NCBI GenBank assembly: GCA_947626845.1
Contig: CANQTW010000004.1
Span: 1-64,000, forward strand
Length of the DNA: 64,000 nucleotides
From: an uncultured Oscillospiraceae bacterium
GTDB lineage: Bacteria; Bacillota; Clostridia; Oscillospirales; Oscillospiraceae
Direction of reading: 5' to 3'
Shown here: positions 15,169 to 23,862 of the stretch, piece after piece
Layout: each line of letters starts with the position of its first letter
How positions within the stretch are numbered: position 1 is the first letter of the stretch
The notes under the pieces: generated by a model
Told to the model about the DNA's origin: nothing
What the model saw: the letters and a program-made list of their open reading frames with translations, nothing else
Databases searched by the model: none
Position numbers and translations under genes: made by a program

Positions 15169-18100
15169 TTACTCCGCGTCCCCTGCAAGCTGAAGGTATC
15201 TTGTCAGGATCGCGGCCAGGTCGCCGCGCTTGGCTGTCCCGGCGGGGTCAAAGACGTTGCCTCCCTTGCCCTGGACGACCTTGTTCATACAGCACCAGCC
15301 CACCGCCTCGTAGGCCCAGCCGCTCACCCTGCCGCTGTCCGTAAACGTCAGCCGGTACATCCAGTCGCCGGTAAAGCCGCCGCCCCTGTACTGCTCGTAC
15401 CGGTAGATCATCGCCGCCAGCTCCTCGCGGTTCACCGCCCTGTCGGGCCGGAAGGTGCCGTCATCGTAGCCGCCTACGATGCCCTCTCTGGCCGCCCAGC
15501 GGATGGCCTCGGTATACCACTGGCCATCCCTCACATCAGTGAACCGCGTCGCGTAATTCACCACGGGCTTGTTCTCATAGTTCCACAGGGTCATAACCAC
15601 GGTGGCACGGGTGACGGTGCCGTTGGGGTCAAAGAGGCCCAGGTTATTGCCGCGCATCAGGCCGCGGCTGATGACGTAATCGGTGTACTGGTGATACCAG
15701 GCCGTCACATCAAGGTCGGGGAACCCTCTGCTGGGGCAGTCCGCGCCGCCGTCGCAGGTCTTGAGCCTGAAGCCGGCCTTGACCGTCACATTACCGGAGG
15801 GCATGGTGAAGCTGTATGTGCCGTCGCCGTTATCGGTGACGGCAACTTCCCTGCCGCCGCTGTCGGTGACGGTGAGCTCCTCCAGCTCGTAGCCCTCGTC
15901 TGGCTCCACGGTCAGGGTGACATCGACGCTGGGGGCGGCCCAGGATGAGCTCGCGTTCACAATTCCGTGTTCAGAGGCACGTACAGTTATGCCGCAGACG
16001 CTGTCCTGCGCTTCGATTGGCTCGCCGGCCACGCCGAAGGCGTAGACGGAGAATTGATCCGCGCGTATGACGATATACGCAGTGTCGTTGAGCTCCTGCA
16101 CGTAATAGCACTCAAATCCCGCCGTCCTGCCCACAGAGGGGCTGACCTTACACATCATCTGGACGTTGTTGTTCGCGCCGTGCTGGCGTAGGACGAAAAT
16201 ATTCTCCTTTGTCGCGTCCGGCGTGGCTTGAATTTTACTCTTCAACGCTTGGGTCAACGGGAAAGTCAGGGTCAGCAAAGCCGGCGTGGTGGGCATGGTA
16301 TCCTCTCTCGTATGCGCGGCCCCGCTGGCGGCTGTCCCGGTGACGGTCTTGGTTACGGTGACATCGATCATGTCGGTGATGGCCTGCGCGTTTTTCACGC
16401 CGGGGACAGTCCGCGCCACGGTCTCAAGGCTCGATGTGATTTCCTCCACCTCCGCGCCCGACAGTTGGGATTTTCTTCCACTCAAATCATTGGCTCTCAG
16501 GGTGATGTCGATGACCATATCGCCGTTCTGAGCCGCGGCCTTCTCATAGCCGGTGATGAACGCTTTGATGTCATCTACCGCCAGGAACGGCACAGCCCCT
16601 TTAAGATCGCTTTCCACCGTTGTTTTCAGGGAAAGCTCGGAGAGCACAAAGGTCTCCGAGCCGCCGCTCACCTCAGGCGCGTCCACAGTGACGATGCCCT
16701 CGGCGTTGCAGGACTTGCCGTTGACACTTTCTTTTTTGACCGTGACGCTGTGGATTCCGTAGAGCACATCCAAAAAGGTGACCTGGCCCTTTTTGTCGGT
16801 CTTACGGGCATAGGTATCACCGCTATTCCGGACTTTGACCGTTACGTCAGCTCCCTCGACAGGTCTGCCGTCCTCGTCAGTGACGGCGATGGTAACATCT
16901 CCGATAAATACGGCTTTTGTATCCAGGCCGGCCTTTTCGGAATAGCTGGCGGTCACATCCCCCTTTACGGTGGCGCGTCCCTTGATCATGGTAATGTCGC
17001 CCTTCGCGTCGATATCCATATCCGCTCCCCCAAACCCGCCGGTAACGGTAACGTCCCTGCCTTTGGAGGCGGTGTAGGTAAACGTATCGCCCTGGCCAAT
17101 CCTCAGTCCTTCGGCTGGGATCATCTCCAGCCTGCCGGTCATGTCGTCGGAGGCGTTGAGCTTACCGTCATTGCCTACGGTGACCGTACCGGCGCCGTTC
17201 TCGCTGGTGTCGGTGTAGGTGACGCCGCCGACGGTGACGGACCTGCCGTTTCCGGCAGGATAGGGCATAACGGCGGCAGTCCCTGTCTTGTCGATCTCGA
17301 TCTTCGCGCGGCCCCTGACCGCAACGCCGTTGACCCTTGCGCTTCCGCCTACGGGAATCTCCACAGTGGCACCGTTCGCATCGGATCGGTCCCTGGTCAC
17401 AGTGACGCCGGTGTTCCCATTGTTCTCAAGGAGGGCGTCGTCCACTCTGAGGGAGCTTGCGGACTTGACCTCGACAGAACCTTCGGAGAGGATCGTCCCC
17501 TCCTCCTTCAGCTCAAGTTCCAGAACCTCAGTATCATTGGAATTTTGATAGGCATTGCTCATGCCGGACTTATTTTTGACGGTAACCTTACCGTTACCGG
17601 GGACGGTGACCCTGGCGGCGCCCGCCTCTCTCTCCACAGTGATGCCCTCGCCGTTGACGGTATTCCCGTTTACGGTGACGGAGCCTCGGACTCTGACCGT
17701 GCCGCCGGCAAGGATCACGCCGCCCTTGGGGTCAATCTCAAGGATGAGCTGACCGGAGCCGTTCTCTGTGACGTTTTCGTACTCTTTGCCGTCAACGACG
17801 GCACTGCCGCCCTTTTCAACCTCCACCTTGGCGTTGTTGCCGCCCTGAGAGGCGGGGACGGTGACGGTGAGAAAGTCGCCGCCTCCGCACCGGACCTCCC
17901 TCTCTCCAACCCTGACGGCGGCCTCTTTGCCCTCCCTGCCGCTGACCTTCAGCGCTCCGTAGGCAAGCGTCACCTCACCAGTCACGTGATCCACGGTAAC
18001 CCTCGTCCCGTCTGCCACCGCCTCATAATGGCCCGTAACGCCGCCCTTTGGCGCGCTGACCGAACCGTCCTCCCCTTTTTCCCGCACGTCAAAGGCCGCG

Positions 18101-20205
18101 CCCCGGCCTATGAGCAAAGCTGACTTCATCTCATCCATTTGTCCGTCGGCGGTAATGTCAAATATCTTTTTGTCGCCGCCATTGCCGCTGTCGGGCACAA
18201 GCATATACCGCCCGCCGTCGCGGCCAACGGGACCGTCGCACTCCGCCGCGGCGGGAGCGCCAAGCCTGCCGTTCTCATATACGGCGGTCTCACCGGCTGG
18301 GACGAAATACCGTCTTTCCCCGATGTACACAGTCCCGCCGTTGGGCATTTGCCCCTTTACGGCGGGCCTTCCGTCCTTGCCCGTCACTCCTGCTTTCCCG
18401 GCGTCAGCGAAAATCTCCACGTACTTTCCGGCGAGGATACCGCCGGACGTTCCCACCCTGATCCCGCCTCCAGTCTCTTCCGAAAACACCACGGAACCGC
18501 CCTTCAGGATGGGCTCGCCCGCGTCGCCGCCATAGGCCAGGATCGCGCCGCCCATACCGGCGGTATAAGGCGTCCCGCCAGCCATGACCGTATCATACCC
18601 GTCCACATAGACGGCGCCGCCGGTCAGCGCGGCCCTCTGACCGTCTATCTCAAGCTTCAGCTCACCGGTGAAATCGCCGACGTTTTTATACGTACCGTAT
18701 TCCGCGCTTCCCGTCCCGTCGGTGACGGTCACGGTGCCGTCGTCATCCACGGCGATATAGCCCCCGTGCTCGCCGCCTGTCAGGGTGGTCATTTTGCCGC
18801 CAACTTCAAACGATAATTCGCTTTTTGGGGATACAAATACGGTGCCGGTGGTGGGAACCGGGACGGAGCGCGTCATATTCTCATAGGTCAAATCCCCGGA
18901 CGGGGTGATGATAACCTTTCCTGCGGCGGACTCGTCTTTTTCGGTGTAGAGCACGCCGCCGGCCTTGACCGAGCCGCCTTCCGTCACGGGCGTCACGGTG
19001 GCCGTGCCGGTTTTGTCGATCTTCACTTTGGCGGGGCTCCCGATCTCCACGCCGTTGACCTTGGCCCCGCCGCCCTCTGAAATGTCTACAGCGGCCTCGT
19101 TAGTCTTGCTGTCCACGGTCACGGTGACCTTTTTGCCGCCTGATTCGTCTCCGGCGGCTTCCACAAACGCGCTGTAAACGCCGATGGATTCACCCCCGTC
19201 CAGACACACCGCGCCGTAGTACAGCACAGGTCCGGCCTCGGTAAGCTTCACCTCTGCGGCCATCGTATCGGGGGCGGTGTAGGTAGTGAACTGACCCCTA
19301 CCGCCGTTCACGGTGAAGCTCCCGCCCTTAGCCGTCCTGGCGACGGGCGTAGTATTATAGGCATTCACCGTCACCCCTTCCCCGGTGACCTCATACTCCC
19401 TCACGCCGCCCTCATTTGCGGCGACATGCACGGGTGTCAGGTCGTCAGGCAGGATCACAGCCCCCTCTGTGAGCCACACTTTGCCCAGAGGGGTGACCTC
19501 CAGGAACAGGGATTCAAGACCCCCGTTTTTGTACTCCCTTTCGCCGATTATAACGAATTGGTCCAGGCCGCCGGAAACCCACACCTCGGCGTTTTCGCCG
19601 CTCCCGATGGCGCTGACGGTCACGTTGACGTTCTGGTCGCCGGTGCCGGTGATGCCGGTATCGCCAAAGGCGACTGAATCATCCCGGCTCAGCGTCACGG
19701 AGCCCTCCTTTATAGTTACCCTGCCGCTCTCATCCACTTCAAGCGCAAGGGCAGTCACCCCGTCATCAGGATTTAAATACGTATACGTCTTCGCGCCTGT
19801 TTTCACGGTAAAGACCCCTCCGATGGGGACCTCCACCGCGATCACGTCCTCTCCGTCCCGGAACCGAACCGTTATGTACAGGGCCGTCCCTACGCCTCCG
19901 TTGCCCAGGGTGACGCCGCCATAGTCCACAGTCTCGCCGTCGCTCAGCTCCACCGTTCCGCCGTCTGCTCCCGCATTGTCTCCGGCAAGGAGGCTGTTGC
20001 CGGCGTCAAATGGCTGGGATGCGTCCACGCCGGCGCTCCCCCTGTTCACAGCGCCGCGCTCTGCAAAACTGCTTCCGGCGATTTGGTCCGTCCTCCTTCC
20101 GGAGGCCTCTTCAGGGCCTGTATAGGCCGCCGCCAGCATCGTCGCGCTCAAGAGCAAACACACGCTGACCGCCAGGGCCATCAGCTTACAGAGCCGTGTT
20201 TTCAT
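15169..20205 (-). CDS. Giant secreted repeat protein with C-terminal S-layer homology domains
   Basis: The 1678-residue protein has a Sec signal peptide (MKTRLCKLMALAVSVCLLLS, cleavage near AAA-YT). About 1050 residues of Gly/Val/Thr-rich short beta repeats follow, with recurring VTVNG, GGSV and VDGYDT-like units that suggest a beta-helix or stacked sheets. Next come a carboxypeptidase-regulatory Ig-like domain (DEDGRPVEGADVTVKVRN), a spacer, an InlB B-repeat-like module (VTLTVEPDEGYELEELTV), and three SLH domains (FPDLDVTAWYHQ, FTDVRDGQWYTEAIRWA, FTDSGRVSGWAYEAVGW). SLH domains bind pyruvylated wall polymer, so the protein is displayed on the surface. AGGAGG precedes ATG 20205. The ligand is unknown. 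Confidence 0.88.
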   Translation of the reverse strand: MKTRLCKLMALAVSVCLLLSATMLAAAYTGPEEASGRRTDQIAGSSFAERGAVNRGSAGVDASQPFDAGNSLLAGDNAGADGGTVELSDGETVDYGGVTLGNGGVGTALYITVRFRDGEDVIAVEVPIGGVFTVKTGAKTYTYLNPDDGVTALALEVDESGRVTIKEGSVTLSRDDSVAFGDTGITGTGDQNVNVTVSAIGSGENAEVWVSGGLDQFVIIGEREYKNGGLESLFLEVTPLGKVWLTEGAVILPDDLTPVHVAANEGGVREYEVTGEGVTVNAYNTTPVARTAKGGSFTVNGGRGQFTTYTAPDTMAAEVKLTEAGPVLYYGAVCLDGGESIGVYSAFVEAAGDESGGKKVTVTVDSKTNEAAVDISEGGGAKVNGVEIGSPAKVKIDKTGTATVTPVTEGGSVKAGGVLYTEKDESAAGKVIITPSGDLTYENMTRSVPVPTTGTVFVSPKSELSFEVGGKMTTLTGGEHGGYIAVDDDGTVTVTDGTGSAEYGTYKNVGDFTGELKLEIDGQRAALTGGAVYVDGYDTVMAGGTPYTAGMGGAILAYGGDAGEPILKGGSVVFSEETGGGIRVGTSGGILAGKYVEIFADAGKAGVTGKDGRPAVKGQMPNGGTVYIGERRYFVPAGETAVYENGRLGAPAAAECDGPVGRDGGRYMLVPDSGNGGDKKIFDITADGQMDEMKSALLIGRGAAFDVREKGEDGSVSAPKGGVTGHYEAVADGTRVTVDHVTGEVTLAYGALKVSGREGKEAAVRVGEREVRCGGGDFLTVTVPASQGGNNAKVEVEKGGSAVVDGKEYENVTENGSGQLILEIDPKGGVILAGGTVRVRGSVTVNGNTVNGEGITVEREAGAARVTVPGNGKVTVKNKSGMSNAYQNSNDTEVLELELKEEGTILSEGSVEVKSASSLRVDDALLENNGNTGVTVTRDRSDANGATVEIPVGGSARVNGVAVRGRAKIEIDKTGTAAVMPYPAGNGRSVTVGGVTYTDTSENGAGTVTVGNDGKLNASDDMTGRLEMIPAEGLRIGQGDTFTYTASKGRDVTVTGGFGGADMDIDAKGDITMIKGRATVKGDVTASYSEKAGLDTKAVFIGDVTIAVTDEDGRPVEGADVTVKVRNSGDTYARKTDKKGQVTFLDVLYGIHSVTVKKESVNGKSCNAEGIVTVDAPEVSGGSETFVLSELSLKTTVESDLKGAVPFLAVDDIKAFITGYEKAAAQNGDMVIDITLRANDLSGRKSQLSGAEVEEITSSLETVARTVPGVKNAQAITDMIDVTVTKTVTGTAASGAAHTREDTMPTTPALLTLTFPLTQALKSKIQATPDATKENIFVLRQHGANNNVQMMCKVSPSVGRTAGFECYYVQELNDTAYIVIRADQFSVYAFGVAGEPIEAQDSVCGITVRASEHGIVNASSSWAAPSVDVTLTVEPDEGYELEELTVTDSGGREVAVTDNGDGTYSFTMPSGNVTVKAGFRLKTCDGGADCPSRGFPDLDVTAWYHQYTDYVISRGLMRGNNLGLFDPNGTVTRATVVMTLWNYENKPVVNYATRFTDVRDGQWYTEAIRWAAREGIVGGYDDGTFRPDRAVNREELAAMIYRYEQYRGGGFTGDWMYRLTFTDSGRVSGWAYEAVGWCCMNKVVQGKGGNVFDPAGTAKRGDLAAILTRYLQLAGDAE

Positions 20206-20236
20206 ATCTATCTTCCTCCTGTGAATAAAAATTAAA

Positions 20237-20257
20237 CCTCCCAGAAAAACTGGGAGG
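20237..20257 (-). promoter_or_regulatory. Terminator-like hairpin in the SLH gene leader
   Basis: CCTCCCAG (20237-20244), loop of five, CTGGGAGG (20250-20257). On the minus strand it is followed by TTTAATTTTTATT and then the AGGAGG site. It lies between the SLH promoter and its start codon, so it may be an attenuator. It could also end read-through from the small Zn-protein gene. Confidence 0.5.
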
Positions 20258-20301
20258 AATATTCCTCACGGGCCACAGAACGGCGCTATATGGCTATATT
20301 C

Positions 20302-20329
20302 ATGATATCATATTCTACAATTTTTTCAA
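20302..20329 (-). promoter_or_regulatory. Promoter of the SLH protein gene
   Basis: TTGAAA (20324-20329), 16 nt, TATCAT (20302-20307) on the minus strand, giving a leader of about 90 nt. Confidence 0.55.
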
Positions 20330-20446
20330 CACATACCCATTACTTTCCCAATCAATATCGCATCGTTTTACCCCGTTCCATCAAATGATTTCCAATTCTT
20401 AGGGCACGTCGTTTGACCGCGCTTTTTTCTCACAAAGGCCGTCTTG

Positions 20447-20671
20447 TCACTCCCCCGGCCCAGGGGCGATGACCTTGCGGGCATTCCAGTTGTCCGCGGC
20501 TCTACGGGCCGCGGCGTGCTTGTCGCCGTCGGCGTCAAAGCTGACCTCCGAGGTGTGCGCACCGCAGTCCATGCACTGGACATACACGCACCATCCGCCC
20601 TCCTCCTCGACACATCCCACGCCTCCGCAGCAGGGACAATCCTCCAGATAAATATCGTCAAAATGGTCCAT
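20447..20671 (-). CDS. Lar-like small zinc-ribbon protein
   Basis: The 74-residue protein has two Cys pairs, CPCCGG (12-17) and CMDCGAHT (33-40), then AADNWNAR near the end. This is the pattern of Lar-family restriction-alleviation proteins and related phage zinc ribbons (CP.CG...C..CG......A...WN.R). In Rac-type Lar the protein modulates type I restriction. Here only the fold is supported. ATG 20671 follows AAAGGGGAT. It sits next to an IS remnant, and prophage origin is likely. Confidence 0.7.
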   Translation of the reverse strand: MDHFDDIYLEDCPCCGGVGCVEEEGGWCVYVQCMDCGAHTSEVSFDADGDKHAAARRAADNWNARKVIAPGPGE

Positions 20672-20833
20672 TTTGATCCCCTTTCCGAGCGCTCCTCAGC
20701 CGCTCCTGAGTTTTCAGTTTACACCACGCCGCCTGGTCTGTCAACCCAGACAGCCCCGTTTTGTAACGGTTTTCTGTAGGCTTAATAATGATGTAAGCAT
20801 GAAATAGGAATCGGAGCCGCGGCACAGGGCAAC

Positions 20834-21083
20834 AGCTATTACCCATACACCATCCTTAATGATTACAGGCATTTCCGCTGCTTTGAGGTTTTAAAGGAGC
20901 GCCGCATAAATTCACTCGTCGAGCTCATAAAACTCTACACATTCTGACACAACGGCAAGGTGGAGCGCAGCCATTATAAGGACAATGAGTAATTCTACGA
21001 CGCCCATAATTACTCCCCTAAGTTTTTCAAAACACTGCATGCACGTTATTAGAACAGAGCCTACCATCACTTCCCCATGTGTC
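20834..21083 (+). pseudogene. IS481/IS3-type DDE transposase remnant
   Basis: One frame reads SYYPYTILNDYRHFRCFEVL, then a deletion, then LIKLYTF-stop-HNGKVERSHYKDNE-stop-FYDAHNYSPKFFKTLHARY-stop-NRAYHHFPM. The segments match the integrase core of IS481-like transposases (...PRHNGKVERSHRKDNE.FY..., ...RYN..PMRPL). Three in-frame stops and loss of the central catalytic part show that it is dead. The flanks 20672-20833 and 21084-21120 show nothing else. Confidence 0.75.
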
Positions 21084-21120
21084 CATAAATATGATAGTCA
21101 ACTATTATATAATTCTGATA

Positions 21121-21543
21121 TCAAGTTGAATATTTTTTCTTAAGATATTCGGCAACACATTCAATTTCCGGAAACAGAGCCGCTCGATTGATTGAAAACG
21201 TTTCTAATTGTTCGAGAAAACGCTTCTTTTTATCAAGAAGAATAATAATCTTTTTGTCATGTTCCTTATATCGAAAGCTTTCCAACGAGCCCTGTCCAGC
21301 TGCTAAACCGCAAAAGATAAACGCCCCATCCTGTTTCACGATTCTGCCGTTATTCTTCAGGGCGTAAACAATATAATTGCTTAACACATCCTCTGTTTTT
21401 GTTTCCGCCTGAAATGCGGGCTTCTCTAACTGAACCTCGCGGATTAAGCGAGCAGCTTTTGTATTGAACTGCCTCTCAGAAATATCAGTATTAACTGCAA
21501 GATTATAAATGCTTGCTGGATATCTATAATATCGTACAGAGTA
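21121..21543 (-). pseudogene. FRG-domain protein, C-terminal fragment
   Basis: The frame is open from a TGA at 21544-21546 to the stop at 21121 but has no ATG. The only start-like codon is GTG at 21387. The reading SVRYYRYPASIYNLAV ... NNGRIVKQDGAFIFCGL ... KKIIILLDKKKRFLEQLETF ... INRAALFPEIECVAEYLKKKY matches the C-terminal half of FRG-domain proteins (R...Q.GAF...G, ..LFP.....A.YL). The conserved N-terminal FRG core is missing, so the gene is truncated. FRG proteins are frequent in phage-defence loci. Base composition is AT-rich. Confidence 0.6.
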
Positions 21544-21626
21544 TCAAAGAAATAAAAATAGAAGAAAGCAAACACCCCCACCCGCAGATTATCAAACTAT
21601 TTTATATTCATACAATAGAAATCTAT

Positions 21627-21827
21627 TTACTTTTTTCTACGCTCAATTTTTTCTGTAATGCTTCCATCTATGTTTATCTTTTTTGTTGCCTTGACTGTAG
21701 AGCCATCCGGCAGATAAAAGACTTTCGTAACGCGAGCAGTTCTCTTTCCCGCCCATGTTTCAATCTTATTCGGATTATTTGCCGAAATTGTTGTCAATTC
21801 ATTGCTTACTCCTGTTAGATTTTCCAT
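21627..21827 (-). CDS. Small hypothetical protein
   Basis: The 66-residue frame begins MENLTGVSNELTTISANNPN and has a good AAGGAG site 10 nt before the ATG. The second half (RTARVTKVFYLPDGSTVKAT, IDGSITEKIERRKK) looks like a short beta-rich, basic domain. I do not recognise a family. It lies upstream of the FRG fragment on the same strand with an 83-nt gap, in the same AT-rich patch. Confidence 0.5.
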   Translation of the reverse strand: MENLTGVSNELTTISANNPNKIETWAGKRTARVTKVFYLPDGSTVKATKKINIDGSITEKIERRKK

Positions 21828-21964
21828 AGTAATAATCTCCTTATCTAACGTATACCCTTATTGACCTTTCATCAAGGTAACAATGCCAAAAACCCCTATC
21901 CGTCAACATTGTCTTATCTGCGTATGTCACCATTTTATCACCGGCGATTTTGCCTGTCAAGCCA

Positions 21965-21993
21965 TTGCTTTTGCCGGTAAATTGGATTATACT
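21965..21993 (+). promoter_or_regulatory. Promoter of the GH2 gene
   Basis: TTGCTT (21965-21970), 17 nt, TATACT (21988-21993), 30 nt before the ATG at 22023. Confidence 0.55.
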
Positions 21994-22022
21994 AAAATAA
22001 AAAACACACGGAGGGCGGGCAT

Positions 22023-23681
22023 ATGAGCTGGAGCACGGAATATCCAAGACCCCTGATGCGCCGGGAGAGCTTTCTGGCGCTTACCGAAGGTTGGACGCTG
22101 AACGGGAAGCCCATACGGGTACCGTTTCCCCCGGAGGCGAAGCTCTCCGGCTTTACCGGGCATTTGACAGGCGGGCTTGATTACAAAACGGTCTTTACGC
22201 TCCCCGGCGGCTTTCTGTCCGAGGGCCACAGGCTGATCCTCCACCTGGGCGCCGTGGATCAGACAGCCGACGTCCTTGTCAACGGGATACCGGTGGTCAG
22301 CCATGAGGGCGGATACCTTCCCTTCTCCGCCGACATCACCGCCGCCCTGCGCGGCGAACGCATTGAGCTTCGCGTCTTGGCGCGGGACACCCTCTCCCCC
22401 GCCTATCCCTACGGTAAGCAGTCGGCGAAGCCCCACGGCATGTGGTATACGCCCGTGTCCGGCATCTGGCAGACGGTCTGGCTGGAGGCGGTGCCCTCCG
22501 TGGGCGCTGTGCGCTCACTGCGCACAGCCTGTGACCTGGAAAGTGTCATCTTCACCGTGGACACCGACGTTCCCTACACCGTCACGATCCCAGCCGCCGG
22601 CCTCCGCGTGGAGAGCGCGGAAAAACGCCTGCAGGTCCCCATCCCCTCCCCCCGTCTCTGGACGCCGGAGGAGCCGAATTTATACGATTTCACCGTGGAG
22701 ACCGCCACGGATCGGGTCACCGGCTATTTCGCCCTGCGCACCGTCACCCTGCGGGAGGCGGGCGGCCATACGCGGCTCTGTCTCAACGGCGAGCCGGTCT
22801 TTCTCCACGGCGTTCTGGACCAGGGATACTTTCAGGACGGCCTTTTCCTGCCCGCGGAGCCGGAGGAATACGAGCGTGACATCCGGCGGATGCGTGAGCT
22901 GGGCTTCAACACCCTCCGCAAACATGTAAAGCTGGAGCCGGAGACCTTCTACGCCGCCTGTGACCGGCTGGGGATGCTGGTACTGCAGGACATGGTCAAC
23001 GCCGGAAAATACCATCGCTTTCGCGACACGGTCCTGCCGAATCTGGGCTTTACCCGCCGGAACGACAGCCGCGCCGTGGTGACAAGGCGTCAGGCGGAGC
23101 AATTCGAGGCCAATGTCCACGGCACCATCGAGCGCCTCCGCTCCCACCCCTGCGTCATCGGCTACACCATCTTCAATGAGGGCTGGGGCCAGTACGACTC
23201 TGACCGCATCTACCAAGACTGCAAAAAGGCCGATCCCACCCGTGTGTTCATCTCCACCTCCGGCTGGTTCGCCCGCAGGGAATCCGACGCCCGCAGCCAT
23301 CACGTCTATCTGAAAACAAAGGTCTTAAAGCCCGCCAAACCCGGACGGTTCCTGATCCTCTCCGAGTGCGGGGGCTTCTCCCGGCGCGTCAAAGGCCACG
23401 TCATGAAGGGACGGCGCAATTACGGCTACGGCAGACGCCAGGACACCGAGGAGGAGCTGACCGGAAAGATCGCGGAGCTCTATGACCGCATGGTGCTCCC
23501 CTCCATGGACAACGGCCTGTGCGGCTCGATCTACACTCAGCTTTCCGACGTGGAGGGCGAGACCAACGGCCTCTACACCTATGACCGCCAGGTCTGCAAG
23601 GTCACAAAAAGCTCCCTTCTTGAGATTGCCAAGCAGCTGAAGGTGCGCTTTGATGACCTGGTGGGGAAAAAGATGTACTGA
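22023..23681 (+). CDS. Glycoside hydrolase family 2 protein
   Basis: The 552-residue protein has the GH2 order: a jelly-roll sugar-binding domain (GLDYKTVFTLPGGF, QTADVLVNGIPVVSHEGGYLPF), an Ig-like domain (about 165-245), then a TIM barrel starting LNGEPVFLHGVLDQGYF. The acid/base Glu is at about 386 (IFNEGWGQYD) and the probable nucleophile Glu at about 448 (LILSECGGFSR). It is shorter than beta-galactosidases and resembles the compact Firmicutes GH2 sugar-binding proteins. No signal peptide is seen. ATG 22023 follows GGAGG. It is convergent with the DUF2264/GH88 pair. Substrate may be a galactoside or uronide and is not decided. Confidence 0.88.
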   Translation: MSWSTEYPRPLMRRESFLALTEGWTLNGKPIRVPFPPEAKLSGFTGHLTGGLDYKTVFTLPGGFLSEGHRLILHLGAVDQTADVLVNGIPVVSHEGGYLPFSADITAALRGERIELRVLARDTLSPAYPYGKQSAKPHGMWYTPVSGIWQTVWLEAVPSVGAVRSLRTACDLESVIFTVDTDVPYTVTIPAAGLRVESAEKRLQVPIPSPRLWTPEEPNLYDFTVETATDRVTGYFALRTVTLREAGGHTRLCLNGEPVFLHGVLDQGYFQDGLFLPAEPEEYERDIRRMRELGFNTLRKHVKLEPETFYAACDRLGMLVLQDMVNAGKYHRFRDTVLPNLGFTRRNDSRAVVTRRQAEQFEANVHGTIERLRSHPCVIGYTIFNEGWGQYDSDRIYQDCKKADPTRVFISTSGWFARRESDARSHHVYLKTKVLKPAKPGRFLILSECGGFSRRVKGHVMKGRRNYGYGRRQDTEEELTGKIAELYDRMVLPSMDNGLCGSIYTQLSDVEGETNGLYTYDRQVCKVTKSSLLEIAKQLKVRFDDLVGKKMY

Positions 23682-23722
23682 CGAGCCATTAGCTTAACCA
23701 AATACTATTGGACTATTGGATG

Positions 23723-23832
23723 ATTTTCGCGGCGGCATGTACGCCGCGAAAATCCCCGCACGTTCCCCCTTGTCGGAAAAAGGCCGCCGGCCTTTTCCGA
23801 CAGTCTAACGGGCCGCCTTTCAGGCGGCCCGT
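23723..23832. terminator. Three tandem hairpins between convergent genes
   Basis: First, GATTTTCGCGGCG (23723-23735) with CGCCGCGAAAATC (23743-23755), perfect 13 bp. Second, TGTCGGAAAAAGGCC (23771-23785) with GGCCTTTTCCGACA (23789-23802), one bulge. Third, ACGGGCCGCC (23808-23817) with GGCGGCCCGT (23823-23832), perfect 10 bp. Together they form a bidirectional terminator block. Confidence 0.65.
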
Positions 23833-23862
23833 AAATTTATACATGGAAAAGCCACGGCCTTG

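Noticed and set aside
16228..18123. 631-codon plus-strand frame inside the SLH gene
   Set aside because: It is an antisense shadow. The minus-strand frame has a signal peptide, SLH domains and a good ribosome site.
20206..20330. Cyclic di-GMP riboswitch before the SLH gene
   Set aside because: The leader is long enough, but the conserved GEMM core bases are absent. Only a hairpin is supported.
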